Source of the DNA: Albugo candida
Lineage: Eukaryota > Oomycota > Peronosporomycetes > Albuginales > Albuginaceae
Direction of reading: 5' to 3'
Assembly: GCA_905220665.1 (NCBI GenBank)
Contig: CAJNAR010000076.1
Span: forward strand, 1 to 32,651
DNA: 32,651 nucleotides
In this document: positions 1 through 10,132 of the stretch, piece after piece
How the letters are laid out: the number at the start of each line of letters is the position of its first letter
How positions within the stretch are numbered: the first letter of the stretch is position 1
The notes under the pieces: model-generated
Databases searched by the model: none
What the model was told of the DNA's origin: nothing
What the model saw: the letters and a program-made list of their open reading frames with translations, nothing else
Translations under genes and position numbers: made by a program

Positions 1-297
1 AAAACCCTAAACCCTAAAACCCTAAACCCTAAAACCCTAAACCCTAAACCCTAAACCCTAAACCCTAAAACCCTAAACCCTAAACCCTAAACCCTAAACC
101 CTAAACCCTAAACCCTAAACCCTAAACCCTAAACCCTAAACCCTAAACCCTAAACCCTAAACCCTAAACCCTAAACCCTAAACCCTAAACCCTAAACCCT
201 AAACCCTAAACCCTAAACCCTAAACCCTAAACCCTAAACCCTAAACCCTAAACCCTAAACCCTAAACCCTAAACCCTAAACCCTAAACCCTAAACCC
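1..297. repeat. Telomeric repeat array (CCCTAAA)n
   Basis: About 42 head-to-tail units of CCCTAAA fill the first 297 bases, the C-rich strand reading inward, so position 1 is at or near a chromosome end. The 7-base TTTAGGG type is found in plants and oomycetes. Most units are perfect; one-base-longer CCCTAAAA units occur only in the outermost ~70 bases. The array stops cleanly in the middle of a unit (CCC then ATATTTT) where the first embedded element starts. Confidence 0.98.
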
Positions 298-324
298 ATA
301 TTTTCCCTCCCGACGTGTGGCACA

Positions 325-342
325 ACCGGTACCAATACCGGT
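325..342. repeat. Short perfect inverted repeat
   Basis: ACCGGTA and TACCGGT face each other across a 4-base CCAA loop near the start of element A. It may be a protein-binding palindrome or a small hairpin; its role is unknown. Confidence 0.6.
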
Positions 343-408
343 ACTCAATACATCCCCACCACATCCCAGCAACATCTTTCCTCCTGGCTACGCCACCCAA
401 TATTACAG

Positions 409-499
409 CCAATCAGCGTCCAGCCCGTCCCTTAACAGCCAATGAGCAGTTTTTACGACTTTATGGACCAATGGAGAGGCCTCCGGAGCCCGTTAAAAG
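409..499 (+). promoter_or_regulatory. CCAAT boxes and TATA-like motif in element A
   Basis: Three CCAAT pentamers (409-413, 439-443, 468-472) at ~30-base spacing are followed by TTAAAAG at 493-499. The order and spacing resemble a Pol II promoter such as an LTR U3 region or a retroelement 5' promoter, and it would drive transcription away from the telomere, toward the LINE at 782. This is inferred from motifs only. Confidence 0.4.
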
Positions 500-763
500 C
501 CTATCAGCTTTCTCAGACGCTCCTGGCCATTGATTTTGCATTTCCTTGCTCACTATTCAATTTACCTTGTACTACACAAGTGCTATTGATAGAGCAAGGT
601 GAGTGTCAATAGTTAGCCCACTGATGAAGTCAGCGAAAGGGCGCTATTAGACTATTAGCTCTGTTGTATAGTCTTCTAACTTCTGTGTTAATTCTCTAAT
701 AGAATCTCAAGCTCTTTGGGTCTACACAGTTCTCGTCTGGGCATCTCCTCCCACCTTCCAGCA

Positions 764-781
764 CCCTAAACCCTAAACCCT
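764..781. repeat. Interstitial telomeric repeat between two elements
   Basis: Two and a half perfect CCCTAAA units sit exactly at the junction between element A and the LINE copy, in the same orientation as the terminal array. They are either a remnant of a former telomere array into which both elements inserted, or a templated tail of element A. Confidence 0.85.
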
Positions 782-3700
782 GCTTATACGTCTCTACATA
801 CATTAGACTTTAACTCACGGTCATTGATCGTGCGAAGTTGATGGGTATCGAAATAAGGGAAGTAAGAGTCAAACACTTTGATCACTACTCCAGATAGTTC
901 TCTACTCTATCCACGGTAAGCAGTCGATGGTATTCAAAACCTCTGAGTATTTTTGTCGACGACATGCGGGAGATCATCTGGCCCAAAAAGTAACTTTTGC
1001 AAATCCAACTCAATCTACGGGTCGAGGATATTGGAAATGTTCATTGAGACTATTTGAATATCCCAAAGTTGTCGAAGCAATCAAATTGGAAGCGAATTTG
1101 GTGCTCGAACAGTTACGGACAACTTCGAATCCCGGTAAAATGTGGGAAAGTTGGAAGACGAAAAGAAAGAAACAGCTTCAAAGCATTGAAAAAAAGGTTG
1201 CACAAGATAGCCGACGTGATGTTGAGTCTAGCCAGCGTGTTTTGGATGTCGCAGCAGCTCGATATCGCATTCAAGACACCAATGAGTCACGGTATTTGTA
1301 CGAAGCGAGTCTCGAACATCTCATAATTTCGATCGAAAACAATGCGAAATACAATCAAGATGAAAGCTTCGACCATCACGTGAAGCATATGGAGAACTTC
1401 CAAGAATTTTTTTTGCCCTCAGGATAGTTCTTGTCGTCGCGCGCCGATCGAAAATGTCATCACAAAATGTGGTACCGTGACATCGAGCCCGAGGGAGACT
1501 ATTGACGAATTCAGAGATCATTGGGGTGGTTGTCATGGGCTCTTTTTATAGCTCAGAGACCGACTCAAATGATCCATGTGAAAGAAAGCAGAAAGAGTTA
1601 CTCGATTCGATTCAAGTTTTTCCCTTGCTTCAGCAGAGCAAGACCGTTTCTCAACTTTTAAGTACGAACGAGATGGCGGAAGCGATCAAGCACATGCGGA
1701 GTAGTTCTTCTCCAGGTATGGATGGACTAACAGCGCCATTTTATTAGCTTGATCCGGAAACGTTTGGAGAGTGTCTGAAGATCGTGTTCGAATATCAGCT
1801 GGAAAGAGGAATTTTACTTCGATCACAACGTCACTCGGCAATAACATTATTGTACAAAAAAGGATCACGAGGTGATCCTGGCAACTATCGACCGATCGCA
1901 CTGCTTTGCGCCGATGTGAAAGTACTTTCAAAAGTGTTGGCGTATCGATTGCAACGTTTTTTGCCAAAATTGATCCATCAAGATCAATAGGTATTTGTGT
2001 GAGGAAGGTGAATGCATCACCATATTCGACATCTGACCGACATTCAAGACTTGGTCACTCATCGTGGGGAGGAAGCTTATGCGACTTTTCTCGACTTTGA
2101 GAAAGCTTATGATCGAGTCAATTGGACGTACATGTTTCGCGTTTTGGAAAAGATGGGCGTTGGAAAAAGTTTTATCGACTGGGTTCGTCTTTTGTACAAT
2201 AACACAAAGGCGCAGTTGATGATTAATGGAAATATCACACCATCTATTACACCACAACGTGGAGTGAAACAAGGTGATCCTCTCTCAGCATTACTTTTTC
2301 TGATGACGATCGAACCTTTGGGAAATTTACTTCGTCAACATGGAGAACATGGCATTTGGATTAATAGCACGACTGTCACAACTGGAAATGATTTTTGCGG
2401 ACGATTCGACACTGCTTTCAGAGACACCAAATGGTGTTTTGAAGCAACTCGAACTCGTCCAAGTCTATTGCGATGGATCGGGTGCGAAACGCAACTTGAG
2501 TAAATCATCTTTGCTATCGTTGAATCGGACCAAGCCATGTCCACGTATTCCCAATTCGACCATAATGGGCCCGGAGGATTCGGTCAAGTATTTGGCTATT
2601 CCGTTCGGCCAGAAACCAACTCACTCGATGGTTATTTCAACTCTCGACAAGCGTTTTTACAATGGGTTTGGTGTATGGTTTCGACGAGCACGAACTGTCC
2701 GTGGTCGACTACTGGTTGCGCAGACGATGATTTTAACACGTCTGTGGCATTACACGATGCACGTGGACATACCAGCAATGACTATTCGACAGTGGCAATC
2801 GATGTTAAATCGATTTGTGCTTGGTCGGAAACACTAAAAACATTCAAAAAAAAACATGTTCACTTACTCAGCAAAGAGTTTTTATATCTTCGCCGACAAG
2901 ATGGTGGACTACAAGTTCCTTTTTTGGTGGGACGCTTAAAGCTACAACGTATTCAATTCCTTCAGCAGTTCGCATCCGATGCGTCAACAATTATTCCTGC
3001 GAATTGGACAACTGCTTCGACGGAATTATTACAACTTATCCAGCCTTCCTTTGGACCACACAAGCCGATGGATATACTCACCATTGCACCAAATAGACAT
3101 GGGAAAATGGTTCAATGGGAGCGCATATCGTCATGGTGGAAACACGCATTATAAATGTGGCATCAGATGGATTGGAGCATTTCAATTTCACATTCGAATG
3201 TTTCACAACGCCGTCAGTACTACATGGAACAACCGATGTGGTTTCACTGCGACCAAAAGTTACATTACGAAGCTGCTACTCGTAATACGAGTACGCAGAA
3301 CGTTTGGTACAATCTTGGTATGGCGGACGAACCACATCGAACATTTCGAGAAATGTTTACACTTTTCGAAGTTCGAAGCCTGCAAGACTTTTTTCATGAA
3401 AGCGACACATGGCCAACGAAGGACGATTTCGTCGCCAACTATTTCAACCACGAAGAGCTAAACACATCGGATATGGCTGAAGAAAAGTTGCTGGGTCGAC
3501 TTTACAATGAAGTCACTCAGATTCTCCAGCGTATCCACTCGACGATTGGTATCATCACTTGGATTACACCAACCACAGGTGGCAGATCATTTTACGTGGG
3601 AGTAAAAAGCAAGGAAAGGAAACATTTTTTTTCCTTCTATTCCACGCTCACAACTCTCACGAATCGTCTGGAAACCTCGCCAACCAACCAAGAGTCATCC

Positions 3701-4799
3701 GATGTCGACACATTGGTCATCACGGGAGAGATCGGACGCACTGGATTCAGAACGAGTTCGAACTTTTATGGCGACATCACGGCATCTTCGAAAACGTGTA
3801 TTACCAATTTTTGAGGATTTACAGTTTCGTCTAGCCTTTCGGATGTTGCCAATTCGATCTCGTTTCTGGTTCTTAAAGGATATACAGCCCAACATTCTAA
3901 TGTGCACTCAGCCTTCGTGTGGGGCAGTGGAATCCGATCAACATCTCTTTCTAGAGTGCACCACACGGCACAATAATTGAGAGAGCTACTACCTAGTTGA
4001 AATCATTTTATTCATCCCGACCACGTTGGACGCATATTGCATGTGCAATTGTGCCAGCATTACGGTCGGATTGGAAAGAATATTTAGCAATTCTTTCGGA
4101 TTTATGACTTGCATTGCAAGCGGTGACACTGCACTTCGTCTGGACAGATAGGAATCGTCGTTTGTTTGATCAGGGATCAGCAACTCCGACAGTTCCAGCA
4201 CTTTCCGTCATTTACACCACGTTTAGTGCGCACGTTCGGTACTTTCAAAGACAGTGTTACGACCAAGAGGAACGCATTCGGCTTGCAAAGGTGCTGGATC
4301 AACTCGCAACACAAGGATCATTTGGTGGATTTTTCAGAAACCGAAGATCATTACTGCGGGTACGGCACAGGCAAGTCAAGATGCAAGTGCAACTCCGATC
4401 TTAGTCCTAGTTGGATGGCATTGTTCCGCCTAGTGTGGCGCACACCCATTTGCAAATCACGGTACTTTTGGACCATTTTTACAGCTTTACAACTTTACAA
4501 CTTTACTGAATTTGAAGCATTTACAAGCTGCACACAGTCTCGTATTAAGGTGGCTGAGGCTACTGCGATACGGGATTATCAACAAGAAGACATATTATCA
4601 TCTCTCACAGGTATATCACGAAACGCTTTTATATGTATATATGTTATTCAAGATAGCCTAGGCAACTAGAGAAGTCACTTAGTCTAATTCTACTAATATA
4701 GACACCTTCAACTAACATCTCTGTCATCTTTCTAACGGAATCTCAAGCTCTCTAGTTCTCCTCAGTTCTCGTTCGGGTATCTCCTCCACTCTCCCGGCA
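782..4799 (+). mobile_element. Non-LTR (LINE-type) retrotransposon, 5'-truncated and decayed
   Basis: A ~4-kb element starts directly after telomeric repeat and ends directly before degenerate telomeric repeat (4800-4814). Its coding part reads in plus orientation: end of an endonuclease domain, a linker with GRGYWKC, reverse transcriptase, a C-terminal zinc-finger-like segment and a conserved C-terminal tail. A second copy at 13025-15034 aligns to its 3' 1.9 kb, confirming it as a repeat family. The endonuclease is mostly missing, so this copy is 5'-truncated as is usual for LINEs. The ~400 bases after the last coding segment act as the 3' UTR. Confidence 0.85.
927..4404 (+). pseudogene. LINE ORF2 remnant: endonuclease end, reverse transcriptase, zinc-binding C-terminus
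   Basis: The product would be the nicking and reverse-transcribing protein of a LINE. The first segment (927-1427) opens with HAGDHLAQ, equivalent to the SDH motif ending the endonuclease domain. The RT segment (about 1640-2837) shows SSPGMDGL, YKKGSRGDPGNYRPIAL, FLDFEKAYDRVNW (catalytic Asp), RGVKQGDPLSALLF and FADDSTLL (the catalytic Asp pair), so the catalytic residues survive. Downstream parts carry C-x4-C-x6-HLFLEC near 3900-3960, typical of LINE zinc-binding RT-associated domains, and a final segment starting with FVWTDRNRRLF at 4137. The frame is broken by stops at about 1745 and 1990 and by several frameshifts (near 2390, 2837, 3154 and 3980), so it cannot encode an intact protein. 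Confidence 0.88.
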
Positions 4800-4814
4800 C
4801 CCTAAATCCTAAAC
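4800..4814. repeat. Degenerate telomere-type repeat at the LINE 3' end
   Basis: CCCTAAATCCTAAAC follows the LINE tail directly, in the same orientation as the terminal telomere. One mismatch separates it from two perfect units. It matches the arrangement at 764-781 after element A. Confidence 0.6.
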
Positions 4815-5931
4815 GTTCAAGATCGGAATCAGATTTTGAGTCTAAGCTGATCCTAGATTAGATTTAATCAAACGTCCGTGTGGGGAAGACTTCACTTATA
4901 GCAAATAAACCTACTGAAGAATCGCAACCACAAGTCACTGCTTCTTCTATCGGTTTGCTTATCCAGACAAGCTTCTTGTGACCTGATACTATAGGTACTT
5001 CACGTACAGTACAAGAGCCAGACACATCAAGTACTCTGCAGTACGTTAATTCACCAACAGAAGAGTACATTTTAAATCAGACTTATGCGTGGGGATTCCA
5101 CTACTCGAGTAGAGCGAGAGGAGCCTACTTCTGCTATCTGTGGTGAACGCTCGTAGACGGATTGTTTGAGATTTACCAAATTTCGATCCAGTTCATCAAA
5201 TGCCATTTGCGTGGAGTATATTCGACTTCCAACCTTCGCTGATAATGAAGGCGTTTCCATCGGCATCTTTCTTATGCTTCTCAAGCTTAACCCAATTTGT
5301 GCAATGGACTGCGAAAAAGAGCTTTTAGATTACGATGATCGCACGAATCTCATCTTCTGTCTTTTCGGATATTTACTATCCTGTAAACAGGTTTCGTTGG
5401 AAAGTAGCAGGAAGCCGGTACAGATGTTATTCAAAGAAGCTGTGATGATGCAACGATAGAAATTCTCGTTCTTGTCATTGACCACAACCAGAAACGTCAA
5501 ATACGAGAGCTTAGTTGTACATCGATATAATCACTAATACAATCACGACATGATTCGTAAAATCGAGAATACATGAATGCACACTCACTGTGATAACTCG
5601 GTCTAATATTCTATCTGCTTGACGCTGGCACGGAAAAAGTGATTCGGTCGCCAATCGGTGTCGAGTCGAAGTGTTTATGATATCCAGCGTAACAATTTTC
5701 GTTTTTCACGGACGAGATTGTGCATGTGGCAGCACAAAACATCATATCAGATGATTGCGAAATGTGGGTGTTGTCGGTCATGCTAAGCAGGATATACGGA
5801 TGGGTTTGAGGATCAGCATCATCCATCATCCAGTGGACTATTGATCTCATTTCACGTGCTGAACACTTCATACAGGCTGTAAATGGTCCAACAGTAGTTT
5901 TTCCCTTCTTTTAAAGTGTCCATTCCTAGTA
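4815..5931. other. Degenerate unique sequence, no identifiable gene
   Basis: Only short broken minus-strand frames are visible: 5070-4864 and 5284-5072, in different frames, and 5871-5611. The last begins with CMKCSAREM and reads evenly for about 90 codons before a stop, which looks like an old exon. I do not recognise any of these. The plus-strand frame at 5166-5459 is the overlapping alternative. The Tc1-like transposon interrupts this stretch at 5931. Confidence 0.4.
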
Positions 5932-5953
5932 CAGTAAACTCCGGAAAAGAACG
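5932..5953. repeat. Left terminal inverted repeat of the Tc1-like element
   Basis: CAGTAAACTCCGGAAAAGAA here is the inverse partner of the right end. The first five bases and the TCCGGAA core are identical in the two arms. Confidence 0.8.
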
Positions 5954-6140
5954 CCCCCGAATTTCACCACTTTATGCAACAAAGGCTTTGACTTACGAAG
6001 CATGGTACACACACGTGATGAGTGATCTGCTCATTAAGTCTGGTACAAAACTTCTACAGTATTCAAAGCTGCAATCCTACAAAGCGTTCTTTCTGAATGA
6101 TGATTTTATGATGAAAAAACCTATATCGAAAAAATACATG

Positions 6141-7144
6141 CTACCAGTGAGTAGAACTCCCTTTTGCTTCAATTAGTGCTTTGATCCTCTCTGGCATGGA
6201 GTCAACAAGATGCTGCAGCCACTCTGGATCAATAGAAGACCATGTCTGTTTAAGTTGGAGCCATAGTTCTTCGCTGTTTTTGGCTTGGGGAAGCTTTTGA
6301 TTGGCTGCTTTCATCTTTGCCCATACATTCTCAATGGGATTGAGATCAGGAGAATTTGCAGGCCATTCAAGCTTGCCAACGCTGCTCTCGTCACGCCATT
6401 TTTCGGGTGCTTTTGCACGATGGATAGGCGCACCATCTTCCATGAGTATGGCACTTTCAGCCTTGGCAAGGCCTTCCCAGAAGTCAGCCAGCACACCATC
6501 GTACACTTGTGTGACAAAGTCAGCTGCTGTTCGACGATTTCGTGCCATACGCACAAGCTGGATTTTCTTCCTATCCTGAAATGCACCCCAGACCATCACT
6601 GCTGAACGCCCTTACTTGTAAGAAGGTACCAGACAATCTGATAGGTACCTCTCATTGGTAAATCTCCATACCAGATCTCGGCGAAAATTCTTCCCAATTT
6701 CAAAGCTGGCCTCATCAGTCCAGCAGATTGATTTCCAAAACTTCATGGTAGAATTCTGGTATCTTTTTGCAAAGTCCAGCCTCTTAGCAGTGTGTGGCTT
6801 GTTCGGAAAAGGCATTTGAACCCTCACACGAGCAAAGAGACCAGTGGCATGTAAAGTCTCTCTCACTGCAGCCTGACCAGCTTTAGTTGGCATGTTGTTG
6901 GTAATTTCGGCCAGAGTTGAACGTCTTGCACCCTTGGTGCTGCGGACTAAAGTTCTGACGTCCCTTCCAGAATTGTTTTTGGTCTTCCAGAGCTTTTCTT
7001 TGGCATAACTGTGTTTTCTTCAGTCCACCTCTCCATGATGCGTCGCACATGCCGCTCATCTGTGTTGGACTTGCAGGCTATTTCTCCAACTTTGATACCA
7101 GACTGCCTCATTCCGGCAATGCGCAGACGTTTCTCGGCTGTCAA
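6141..7144 (-). pseudogene. Tc1-like transposase, DD34E, frameshifted and interrupted
   Basis: The enzyme would cut and paste the element at TA sites. The N-terminal part (7144-6950) is a helix-turn-helix DNA-binding region (KRLRIAGMRQSG ... ERHVRRIMERW) followed by the GRPK motif that links the two DNA-binding subdomains. The catalytic part shows WTDEASFE (first Asp), LMEDGAPIH (second Asp) and SPDLNPIENVW (Glu) with 34 residues between the second Asp and the Glu, which is the Tc1 DD34E pattern. Two lesions are seen: a frameshift near 6960, just after GRPKTIL, and an in-frame TAA at 6612-6614 between the first Asp and MVWGAF. No ATG start is evident in frame upstream of 7144. The triad itself is intact, so decay looks moderate. 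Confidence 0.9.
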
Positions 7145-7251
7145 AGTATGTTTATGTGCGGTTTCACCTAAATTCCAAAACTTTGGGGTGCGGCAGTGGT
7201 TTGTTCAAACGCAAGCTTGCGGTTGTGATTCGAAAAATTAGGAAAAGCGAA

Positions 7252-7273
7252 AAATCTATTCCGGAAGGTACTG
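7252..7273. repeat. Right terminal inverted repeat of the Tc1-like element
   Basis: Read on the minus strand this arm is CAGTACCTTCCGGAATAGAT, the partner of the arm at 5932. It abuts the right TA target copy. Confidence 0.8.
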
Positions 7274-10132
7274 TATAGCAAGTACGCATTAAACCTTCGG
7301 AGCAATTTGCTAATCCCCATTGTTTAAAAGTCTTGCTTTCACATTCCTAGTAGCCACATTGGAATTGGAGACTATAACGTTGCTATCGCTTCACATAGCT
7401 CATCATTGAAAAAGTTCCAGCGTACGCTGCTGCAATTTTCGCAAGCTTTGACTAATATTTCTTTAGTATGCAGTGTGCGTAGGATGTACACGAAACGGAG
7501 ATACTCTCCTCCGTCAGTGAACAAAAAGTCACCGATATTTTTCGGATCACTCGCTTCTCTGAGACATATTCTGCATCTTTCTTCAGCATACATGTCAGGT
7601 TGCGTAAGACACACGATTTTTCCTCCGCTTTAATCGATTCCAATCCTTTTTGAAAACAGCGAAGTCGCGTATACACTCGCCGAGTTATCTGTCGAAACTC
7701 CGTGAAGGTGCGATGAATCCAAAACCAGATTGCCACAAATTCCATCGTAATAGCAGTGAGTATGCATACGCACAAAACCTATTTGTGAAGCGGTGATTGT
7801 GATTTGCTTAATGAACAATGCCGATTCGGTGATGCTGAACTTTCTGATACCTGCAGCTACAAGCAAGCATTTCTAACAATGATGGAATTGGTGATAGGTC
7901 GACGGACTCCTGTCATCTATTTTGAAAATGTAGAACTTTTTGCTCATTTCATAAGACAGTGCATGGTACGAGGCCAAAGCGATGAAAAGAAATCATTCGA
8001 CGAGGTGATGCTGTAGCGCGAAATAGAAAGCGAAGAATTCATAGAGATGTGTATTCACATTGCAAATCTGTGATCGCTGTTGAAGTACGCCATCAAATGT
8101 TCGCGTCTGTGGTGCTTTTAAAATACGCAGTCGCATTTTAAACCTGTGCTTGCTGTTGAAGTACGCAGTCGAATGTCCAAACTAAAAATCGAGGACCTTT
8201 TCATCTCAGTCTCTTCTACATTTTTGTTCCTAGAAAATGTACGATTGGCTAGAATTCAACAAATGAGAAAGGATGCCTATGTCGAACGCACCAAAGGCGG
8301 AAAAGAACAGCTCGTTTTGAGTCATAGCAACGATTTGGTTAACAGAAAGCTTACGATATCGTGAGAACTACTGGATTCTAGTTTGAAGATAACGATATAA
8401 ATCATTCCATTACAGAAAGCATTCTCATGCAGGTTGTCATTCAGTAAATTACGTCGAGTCCGAGCAGAAATGTATAGTACGATCGAAAGGGTCACAGATC
8501 AATAAAACTCGTTCGCCTCATCCGTAAACTTTTATCGCCTATGATGAGATACAATCCACGCCTTCCTGGAACTCGCTTCTTCCGTAACTGCTGCTGATGT
8601 CAATTCGAACGCGCAGGACATATAAAATATTCACCCTCCACTAGATTGCAGTAAAGAATCTCAAATGAGATGAGGGAGCACATAATGTGCATCTTTCGGA
8701 GCCAAATTCTGTGATAGCAATGCATTTCATTAATAATTATGCTCAGGAACGAACAGTCATATTGAATTATGAACCTTCAAGTCCTGAACGCATGATTTAT
8801 TCTGTGTTTTGTTTTACGAAGACGCTCTATTTGACATACGATTCCTTTCCACGGACCTAGCAAGTCTCGCGTAGAATACTTTAGTCCATTCAGTGAAGGA
8901 TAAGACATCTCTTTCGTTATTTTATCGTTTGCGGACCGACGTGACAACGTATTCAATGGATGGAACGATTTCCAGCACCATCGATTTCAACATTTAATTC
9001 TGAGTGAACGCCAATATCTCAATGTTGGAACTTTGAAAATTGTCCGATTTTGCAATACCCGAGCATAGATCATGTGTGAAGACGAGCTCTTCAAGCGCTT
9101 GGTCACTTTTCTTTTTTCCAACGCATTGCGTAACCTCCAACTTGCAAGCCTAGTCTTGTCAGTGTTGCCAAGAACAGAAAAGCTTCAAGTGAGCAGCATT
9201 CCGAAGTTCTTGGTAGAAGACGCCAAAAAAAGGAGAAAGAACACAACCAAAATCAATGCTCTGTACGTAAAAGTTGGAGAAAGCAGCAGTGTATGTTAGA
9301 GTGCCGAAAAATGGGATCAAATGTCTGCAAATTAATCTAGAATACGTCGGGTCGTATTAGTATGGTCTTGCAGAAAGTGACAAGAAAGCAAATTTGTTCC
9401 AATGAGACGATTCTGGTATCAGTACCTTACGATTGTGTGCGGCGAAGACGAGTTTTCATCGTACATGGAAACTATCCACGTTCTGGAGAGACTGATTGCA
9501 AGCACAAGTTGTCATCGATCGGTTACGAGTATCGCCAAGGACGATATCATAGTCAGCTTGATGTCAAATGCTTTTCTAGGATGGAAAGTAGCTCAATAGA
9601 ATACGCTATCGCATCATCGCGCTTCCGATGGATCCACAAGCTCAAATGTCGTATATCATGCTTCCTCGGTGAGGCTCTCATTCTTTCAGCCGAATATGAC
9701 CGTCAATACAATTGCAGAAACTCGTGCACTTTGCGGGAAAGAACACATAAAGCCAAAGGATATGTTGTATCAACTTGAAAGTTATCAATGCACGGAATTC
9801 TACTCATGTGCGCGTCAATTTGTCAAAGTGCTGATTGCAAGCTCAACAACTTGACGAGCTTTTTGACGAAAACAGGCGACTTGGAAGCGGCTGAAAAGGA
9901 CGCTACACCATTCAAGACCGCTCGCATATCGGTTGAAGACGTTTAGGGTCGTCCATCGAACACGATTAGGATTGTAGTTGATGCACGTTTCTCAATCGAG
10001 TTTAATGATTACTTTTATTCGCTTGTCTTTCATGGGCATCTTTACTTCTAAATCGGATTATGGAACCATACTACCAACGATGCCCCGTTGGATATGCGGA
10101 CTGTATTCGATAATTAACAGAATGGATGCAGG
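7274..10132. other. Decayed region with unidentified broken frames
   Basis: No intact gene is present. On the minus strand, frames at 7866-7630 and 7614-7372 look like successive pieces of one old coding region; the second has CRIC and CENC cysteine pairs, suggestive of a zinc-binding fold. On the plus strand, open pieces lie at 7804-8016, 8146-8364, 9072-9299 and 9362-9854, in changing frames and separated by stops. Sequence from about 8365 to 9070 and 9855 to 10110 shows nothing. None of the pieces matches a family I can name. Two convergent pseudogenes interrupted by the transposon at 5932-7273 is the simplest reading, but it is only inference. Confidence 0.35.

Larger units (their letters stand above)
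298..763 (+). mobile_element. Short promoter-bearing retroelement embedded in telomeric repeat (element A)
   Basis: This 466-bp block is bounded on both sides by CCCTAAA repeats. Its last ~140 bases (about 621-763) align, with gaps, to the 3' end of the LINE copy at about 4660-4799: both contain AACTTC/AACATC, TCTAA, GAATCTCAAGCTCT and CAGTTCTCGT, and both run directly into telomere-type units. It has no long reading frame. CCAAT boxes and a TTAAAAG motif give it a Pol II promoter look. Two readings are possible. It could be a non-autonomous derivative sharing the LINE tail. Or it could be a solo LTR starting TGTGGCAC at 316 and ending CA at 763. No flanking target duplication is visible to decide. 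Confidence 0.6.
5932..7273 (-). mobile_element. Tc1/mariner-type DNA transposon
   Basis: The 1342-bp element is flanked on both sides by TA (5930-5931 and 7274-7275), the target duplication of this superfamily. Its ends are imperfect inverted repeats starting CAGTA and sharing TCCGGAA (15 of the first 20 bases match). It encodes one transposase in minus orientation that is now broken. The length is normal for the family. It landed in already gene-poor subtelomeric sequence. Confidence 0.9.

Noticed and set aside
5921..7352. An 11-base direct repeat CATTCCTAGTA at 5921-5931 and 7342-7352 around the Tc1-like element
   Set aside because: The element's ends and TA duplication are already fixed at 5932 and 7273; the second copy lies ~70 bases away and is probably chance.
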